Assembly: GCF_003259195.1 (NCBI RefSeq)
Contig: NZ_QJPK01000004.1
Coordinates: 62,001-126,000, forward strand
Length of the DNA stretch: 64,000 nt
Source of the DNA: Paracoccus sediminilitoris
Lineage (GTDB): Bacteria; Pseudomonadota; Alphaproteobacteria; Rhodobacterales; Rhodobacteraceae
Direction of reading: 5' to 3'
The notes beneath the pieces were generated by a model that saw nothing but the letters and a program-made list of their open reading frames with translations, did no database searches and had not been told where the DNA came from. Of this stretch, positions 62,147 through 64,000 are shown piece by piece; position 1 is the stretch's first letter; the number at the start of each line of letters is the position of its first letter. The position numbers were made by a program, and so were the translations under genes.

Positions 62147-64000
62147 ATGAACATGGAAAAGTTCACGGAACGGTCGCGCGGCTTCCTGCAATCCGCCCAG
62201 ACCATCGCGATGCGCGAAGGCCAGCAGCGCGTCATGCCCGAACATCTGCTGAAAGCCCTGATGGATGACGACCAGGGGCTGGCCTCGAACCTGATCACCC
62301 GGTCGGGGGGGGATGCCCAGGCCGTGCGGGTTGCCGTCGATCAGGCGGTGGCCAAGCAGCCCAAGGTATCGGGTGGCAGCGGCCAGGTCTATGTCGATCC
62401 GTCCATGGTGCGTGTCTTGGACGAGGCCGAAAAGCTGGCCAAGAAGGCCGGTGACAGCTTCGTGCCCGCTGAACGCGTGCTGATGGCGTTGGCCATGGTC
62501 AACACCTCGGCCCGCGATGCGCTGAGCGCCGGTGGCGTCAATGCGCAGGCCCTGAACGCGGCCATCAACGACATCCGCAAGGGCCGCACCGCCGACACGG
62601 CATCCGCCGAGGACAGCTATGAGGCGCTGGAGAAATACGCCCGCGACCTGACCCAAGCCGCCCGCGACGGCAAGATCGACCCGATCATCGGCCGCGACGA
62701 GGAAATCCGCCGCGCCATGCAGGTCCTGTCGCGCCGCACGAAGAACAACCCCGTGCTGATCGGCGAACCCGGCGTCGGCAAGACTGCCATCGCCGAAGGG
62801 CTGGCCCTGCGCATCATCGACGGCGATGTGCCCGAATCCCTGCGCGACAAGCGCCTGATGGCGCTGGACATGGGCGCGTTGATCGCCGGTGCCAAATATC
62901 GCGGCGATTTCGAGGAACGGCTGAAGTCGATCCTCAAGGAAATCGAATCCGCGGACGGTGAGATCGTCCTCTTCATCGACGAACTGCACACCCTTGTGGG
63001 TGCCGGCAAGACCGATGGGGCCATGGATGCCGCCAACCTGATCAAGCCTGCGCTTGCCCGGGGGGAACTGCATTGCGTGGGCGCCACGACGCTGGACGAA
63101 TACCGCAAGTATATCGAAAAGGACGCGGCCCTGGCCCGTCGCTTCCAGCCGGTGATGATCGCAGAACCCACGGTCGAGGACACGATCAGCATCCTGCGCG
63201 GCATCAAGGAGAAATACGAGCTGCACCACGGGGTTCGCATCAGCGATGCCGCGCTGGTCGCCGCTGCCCAGCTGTCCCACCGCTATATCACCGACCGCTT
63301 CCTGCCCGACAAAGCGATCGATTTGGTGGACGAAGCCTCGTCGCGCTTGCGGATGGAAGTCGACAGCAAGCCCGAGGAGCTGGATCAGCTGGATCGCCAG
63401 ATCCTGCAGATGCAGATCGAGGCCGAGGCCCTGAAGAAGGAGGACGACGCCGCGTCCCGCGATCGTCTGGAACGGCTGGAAAAGGACCTGTCCGACATCC
63501 AGGAACGCAGCGCGGAAATGACCGCCCGCTGGCAGGCCGAACGCGACCGGCTGGAAGGGTCGCGCAACCTGGGCGAACAGCTGGACCGTGCGCGGGCCGA
63601 ACTGGACCAGGCCAAGCGCGAGGGCAATCTGGCCCGCGCGGGCGAACTGTCCTATGGCATCATCCCCGGCCTGGAAAAGCAGCTGGCCGACGTCGAGGCG
63701 ACCGACGGCCTGATGGTCGAGGAAGCCGTCCGCCCCGAGCAGATCGCCGAGGTCGTCGAACGCTGGACCGGCATCCCCACCGCCAAGATGCTGGAGGGGG
63801 AACGCGACAAGCTGCTGAAGATGGAACAGCAGATCGGCAAGCGCGTGATCGGCCAGCAGGAGGCCGTGACGGCGGTCAGCAATGCCGTCCGCCGCGCCCG
63901 CGCCGGGCTGAACGACGAAAACCGACCGCTTGGGTCCTTCCTGTTCCTTGGCCCCACCGGCGTCGGCAAGACCGAGCTGACCAAAGCGCTGGCCGAATAC
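62147..64000 (+). CDS. clpB: ATP-dependent chaperone ClpB, 5' part
   Basis: The first 618 residues of ClpB are present; the frame is open to the right edge. ClpB is a hexameric AAA+ disaggregase that works with DnaK. Seen are the N-terminal Clp repeat domain ([16 protein letters not shown]), the first nucleotide-binding domain with Walker [10 protein letters not shown] (about residue 207) and Walker [14 protein letters not shown], the coiled middle domain (about 400-520), and the start of the second nucleotide domain, cut just after Walker A GPTGVGKT (about residues 602-609). GGAG precedes the ATG at 62147, and a sigma-32 promoter lies upstream. Confidence 0.98.
   Translation, partial: MNMEKFTERSRGFLQSAQTIAMREGQQRVMPEHLLKALMDDDQGLASNLITRSGGDAQAVRVAVDQAVAKQPKVSGGSGQVYVDPSMVRVLDEAEKLAKKAGDSFVPAERVLMALAMVNTSARDALSAGGVNAQALNAAINDIRKGRTADTASAEDSYEALEKYARDLTQAARDGKIDPIIGRDEEIRRAMQVLSRRTKNNPVLIGEPGVGKTAIAEGLALRIIDGDVPESLRDKRLMALDMGALIAGAKYRGDFEERLKSILKEIESADGEIVLFIDELHTLVGAGKTDGAMDAANLIKPALARGELHCVGATTLDEYRKYIEKDAALARRFQPVMIAEPTVEDTISILRGIKEKYELHHGVRISDAALVAAAQLSHRYITDRFLPDKAIDLVDEASSRLRMEVDSKPEELDQLDRQILQMQIEAEALKKEDDAASRDRLERLEKDLSDIQERSAEMTARWQAERDRLEGSRNLGEQLDRARAELDQAKREGNLARAGELSYGIIPGLEKQLADVEATDGLMVEEAVRPEQIAEVVERWTGIPTAKMLEGERDKLLKMEQQIGKRVIGQQEAVTAVSNAVRRARAGLNDENRPLGSFLFLGPTGVGKTELTKALAEY

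Overview
The window looks like a chromosomal stretch of a GC-rich alphaproteobacterium of the Rhodobacteraceae, most like Paracoccus. Support comes from a CcrM-type GANTC methyltransferase downstream of rnhB, Rhodobacterales-style flagellar genes (short FlgA, a FliL-like gene after flgH, MotB with a short OmpA domain), several TRAP and Liv-type transporters, and dense operons with ATGA or TGATG overlaps. Genes fill almost all of the sequence and no gap without a gene exceeds 300 bases. I saw no rRNA, CRISPR array, insertion sequence or prophage. One tRNA (Val, GAC) is present.

Layout. 1-4276: the end of a DUF721/DciA-like gene, a DsbA-like oxidoreductase coupled to a CaiB-type CoA-transferase, mscL, and a divergent ald / Lrp-family pair. 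4358-9649: ccrM with a cluster of GANTC sites upstream, rnhB, allA, a two-domain sulfotransferase-like/GT90 protein and an Fsr-like exporter. 9809-22524: a GntR/UTRA regulator, then a roughly 12 kb minus-strand operon. It runs from a TRAP transporter (dctP, dctQ, dctM) through an IclR regulator to a complete beta-oxidation set: FadB-like fusion, thiolase, two acyl-CoA dehydrogenases, thioesterase, enoyl-CoA hydratase and acyl-CoA ligase. The enzyme set resembles the pim (dicarboxylate) operon of Rhodopseudomonas. A 15-bp palindrome in front of dctP is a good candidate IclR operator.

22673-38313: two periplasmic cell-wall genes, a Crp/Fnr regulator, and 15 flagellar genes in two blocks (fliI / flgB-flgC-fliE-fliQ-flgF-flgG-flgA-flgH-fliL facing flgI-flgL-flgK-flgE-motB) that converge around one GT2 glycosyltransferase. 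Much of the export apparatus, MS/C ring, motA and flagellin is not here. 38407-51122: a Liv-type ABC transporter flanked by two acyl-CoA-ligase-family genes, a divergent hybrid histidine kinase plus OmpR-type regulator, and an aldehyde dehydrogenase. This is plausibly uptake, CoA activation and oxidation of a carboxylic acid or aldehyde.

51268-54350: a 1-Cys peroxiredoxin and three glycosyltransferase-like genes. 54412-64000: housekeeping genes (rpsO-pnp, rpmJ, tRNA-Val, pyrF, clpB with a clear sigma-32 promoter) mixed with an N-terminally anchored RTX-repeat protein, a DUF1643 gene that appears broken by a stop at codon 4, an N-formylglutamate amidohydrolase, a Nudix hydrolase and an uncharacterised membrane protein. 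Most of the window is ordinary chromosome. The points most worth checking are the TRAP/beta-oxidation operon and its operator, the GANTC cluster at ccrM, the sulfotransferase/GT90 fusion, the Asp/His-repeat FliL protein, the broken DUF1643 gene and the incomplete flagellar locus.
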